From positions 112,777 to 176,776 of the forward strand of contig CAZQQU010000005.1 of the NCBI GenBank assembly GCA_964595625.1: a stretch of DNA of 64,000 nt, read 5' to 3'. The notes under the pieces were generated by a model that saw nothing but the letters and a program-made list of their open reading frames with translations, had not been told where the DNA came from and did not search any database. Every line of letters starts with the position of its first letter. Position 1 is the first letter of the stretch. A program made the position numbers and the translations under genes. Positions 62,817 to 64,000 of the stretch are shown here, one piece after another. Source of the DNA: CAZQQU01 sp964595625. GTDB lineage: Bacteria; Bacteroidota; Bacteroidia; Flavobacteriales; Flavobacteriaceae.

Positions 62817-62901
62817 CTAAGTATTAATTTAACATACCTTCTTCCCGGAATTTCTTTTAACCGTCTGTTTTATGGGGGAATTATAGGTAAACAAAAATAA
62901 G

Positions 62902-63297
62902 ATGCAAAAAAAAGTAATTTTTTCTATCATCATTATAATGACATTACTATCTTGTAGGACGGCATTATTCCAAAAAAAGTTCAATATTTTATTTGCTTCA
63001 GGTTATGAAAATGAACGTTGCACATTGATTGTGGATGGAGATACAATAATGAAAAGTGAGAGTATAATTACTGACAGAAGTTTGGGTATTGATTTAAGTA
63101 GATATTATACTTTTGATAAAAAAAGTTTGAATATTAAAGCTATTTTTAATACATCTTTAGATGTAGAATGGGATGTTGGGCGGACAGTATCTATAGACAC
63201 AATATTACATATTAAAAATGGTTGGAATGTCTTGATTTTTGCTAGGTCTAATAATATTAATATTATTCAGCAGAATTCTAAATTTATATTAGAGTAA
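62902..63297 (+). CDS. Hypothetical lipoprotein, AT-rich
   Basis: A 131-residue predicted lipoprotein (VIFSIIIIMTLLSC lipobox, Cys at about 18) with a short beta-rich domain (YENERCTLIVDGDTIMKSE, SIDTILHIKNGWNVLIFARS). I do not recognise a family. It is visibly AT-richer than the core genes and lies between a gene remnant and an R-M gene, so it is probably acquired DNA. Confidence 0.6.
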   Translation: MQKKVIFSIIIIMTLLSCRTALFQKKFNILFASGYENERCTLIVDGDTIMKSESIITDRSLGIDLSRYYTFDKKSLNIKAIFNTSLDVEWDVGRTVSIDTILHIKNGWNVLIFARSNNINIIQQNSKFILE

Positions 63298-63322
63298 TTA
63301 GTCAATGGGCAGTAATACACTT

Positions 63323-63387
63323 GTTGGGCAACATACAAAAAGCCCACCGCACAAACAGCACATTTGGTTTTTGCCAAAGCTCTGACA
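63323..63387. repeat. Repeat-like sequence in front of the right-edge R-M gene
   Basis: The plus strand contains CCGCACAAACAGCACATTT and GGTTTTTGCC (63347-63375), the reverse complement of the sequence at 33464-33495 with short differences. Local hairpins TTTGG/CCAAA (63363-63378) and TGGGC/GCCCA (63325-63346) add to a structured region. Confidence 0.6.
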
Positions 63388-63403
63388 GAAATTGAATGAA
63401 TAA

Positions 63404-64000
63404 ATGACAATAGAAAAATACATCGACAACATAAATCAGAGATACAAACTAGGAAACGCAACGGAGCATACTTTTAGAGGCGACTTACAACAGTTATTGG
63501 AAAGTTTAGTGCCTGAAATCAGAGCAACCAACGAACCAAAAAGACAATCTTGCGGAGCTCCTGACTATATCTTGACCAAAAAAGATATTCCTGTTGGATT
63601 TATTGAAGCGAAAGACATTGGCGACAAAGACCTTGACGGCACTAAGAAAACAGGAAACAAAGAGCAGTTTGACCGATACAAAGCTTCTCTAAACAATTTG
63701 ATTTTCACGGACTACATTAACTTTCATCTGTACCGAGAAGGCGAATTTGTTACCAAAATTTCAATTGCAGAAATCACGGACAAAGGAATAAAACCTTTAC
63801 CTGAGAACTTTGGCAACTTTGAAAATCTGATAAAAGACTTTTGTGTTCACGTTGGACAAACGATAAAAAGCTCAAAAAAATTAGCAGAAATGATGGCAGG
63901 CAAAGCCCGCCTTCTTTCTGATATTATTGAGAAGTCTTTGACAAGTGATGAAGAGAACCAAGAAAACAGTACGCTGAAAGAGCAAATGTTGGCTTTCAAG
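63404..64000 (+). CDS. R-M enzyme N-terminus (PD-(D/E)XK-like), truncated by window edge
   Basis: An open frame of 199 codons from ATG 63404 (MTIEKYIDNINQRYKLGNAT) to the window end. It has a PD-(D/E)XK nuclease pattern: GAPDYILTKKDIPVGFIEAK (Asp at about 52, E-A-K at about 67-69). This N-terminus is typical, from memory, of large type ISP/IIG restriction-methylase proteins of Bacteroidota, in which a methylase follows. The methylase part is outside the window. It is plausibly a second, independent R-M system. Confidence 0.75.
   Translation, partial: MTIEKYIDNINQRYKLGNATEHTFRGDLQQLLESLVPEIRATNEPKRQSCGAPDYILTKKDIPVGFIEAKDIGDKDLDGTKKTGNKEQFDRYKASLNNLIFTDYINFHLYREGEFVTKISIAEITDKGIKPLPENFGNFENLIKDFCVHVGQTIKSSKKLAEMMAGKARLLSDIIEKSLTSDEENQENSTLKEQMLAFK

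Noticed and set aside
1..64000. CRISPR arrays, tRNA or rRNA genes, intact insertion sequences
   Set aside because: None were seen; repeats are short, few and unevenly spaced, and no transposase motif was found.

Overview
This window looks like a chromosomal segment of a marine-type Flavobacteriia (Bacteroidota). The evidence is a housekeeping gene set in flavobacterial order (rnc, an IPExxxVDY-family gene, pyk), a protein with a type IX secretion sorting domain, separate atpD-atpC genes, a seven-gene Mrp antiporter operon, many starts without a strong Shine-Dalgarno sequence, and repeated matches to the Bacteroidota -7 promoter element TAnnTTTG. No tRNA, rRNA, CRISPR array or intact transposase gene was seen.

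Layout. 1-8.0 kb: rnc (cut by the window edge), IPExxxVDY gene, pyk; a lipoprotein; a small membrane protein; ribE; pdxA; DUF177-rpmF-fabH-accB. 8.0-13.5 kb: accC, an FAD-dependent oxidoreductase, a diheme cytochrome-like lipoprotein paired with a secreted FG-GAP/ASPIC protein. 13.5-17.5 kb (minus): ctpA-like protease, dCMP deaminase, DUF721, a lipoprotein, recF. 17.7-23.9 kb: TPR membrane protein, ribH, serine hydrolase, exonuclease, fused two-domain ABC ATPase, NUMOD4/HNH protein, alkyltransferase-like protein. 24.0-33.5 kb: an accessory defence island, minus-strand operon HTH regulator > PLD-SNF2 helicase > Eco57I-type adenine methylase > SMC/RecF-like ATPase, flanked by repeat-rich non-coding DNA. 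33.6-42.9 kb: LysE-type exporter, trmB, glycosyltransferase, PhoBR-like two-component pair, hydrolase, saccharopine dehydrogenase-like protein, DUF423, pckA, cupin-like protein. 43.0-48.7 kb (minus): mrp/mnhABCDEFG. 49.0-50.9 kb: atpD-atpC. 51-56.8 kb: lipoprotein, MmcQ/YjbR, DUF4260, galE, DegT aminotransferase, waaA, S24-type regulator. 57-61.7 kb: small acidic lipoprotein, then rimP-nusA-infB (minus). 61.9-64 kb: UspA, a broken gene end, an AT-rich lipoprotein gene, and the first 199 codons of a second restriction-modification enzyme with a PD-(D/E)XK-like N-terminus.

How the genes work together. The core genes cover fatty acid initiation (fabH, accB, accC), glycolysis and gluconeogenesis (pyk, pckA), riboflavin (ribE, ribH), B6 (pdxA), sodium/proton handling (Mrp), ATP synthesis and translation/transcription (rimP-nusA-infB). 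The most interesting unit is the four-gene defence-like operon. Its only visible nuclease candidate is the single HKD motif fused to the SNF2 helicase, and the flanking DNA shares a short sequence with the DNA in front of the second R-M gene at the right edge. Also notable are a terminator-like hairpin in the leader of rimP-nusA-infB, a hairpin in the DUF177-rpmF leader, and a nested palindromic element after accC.
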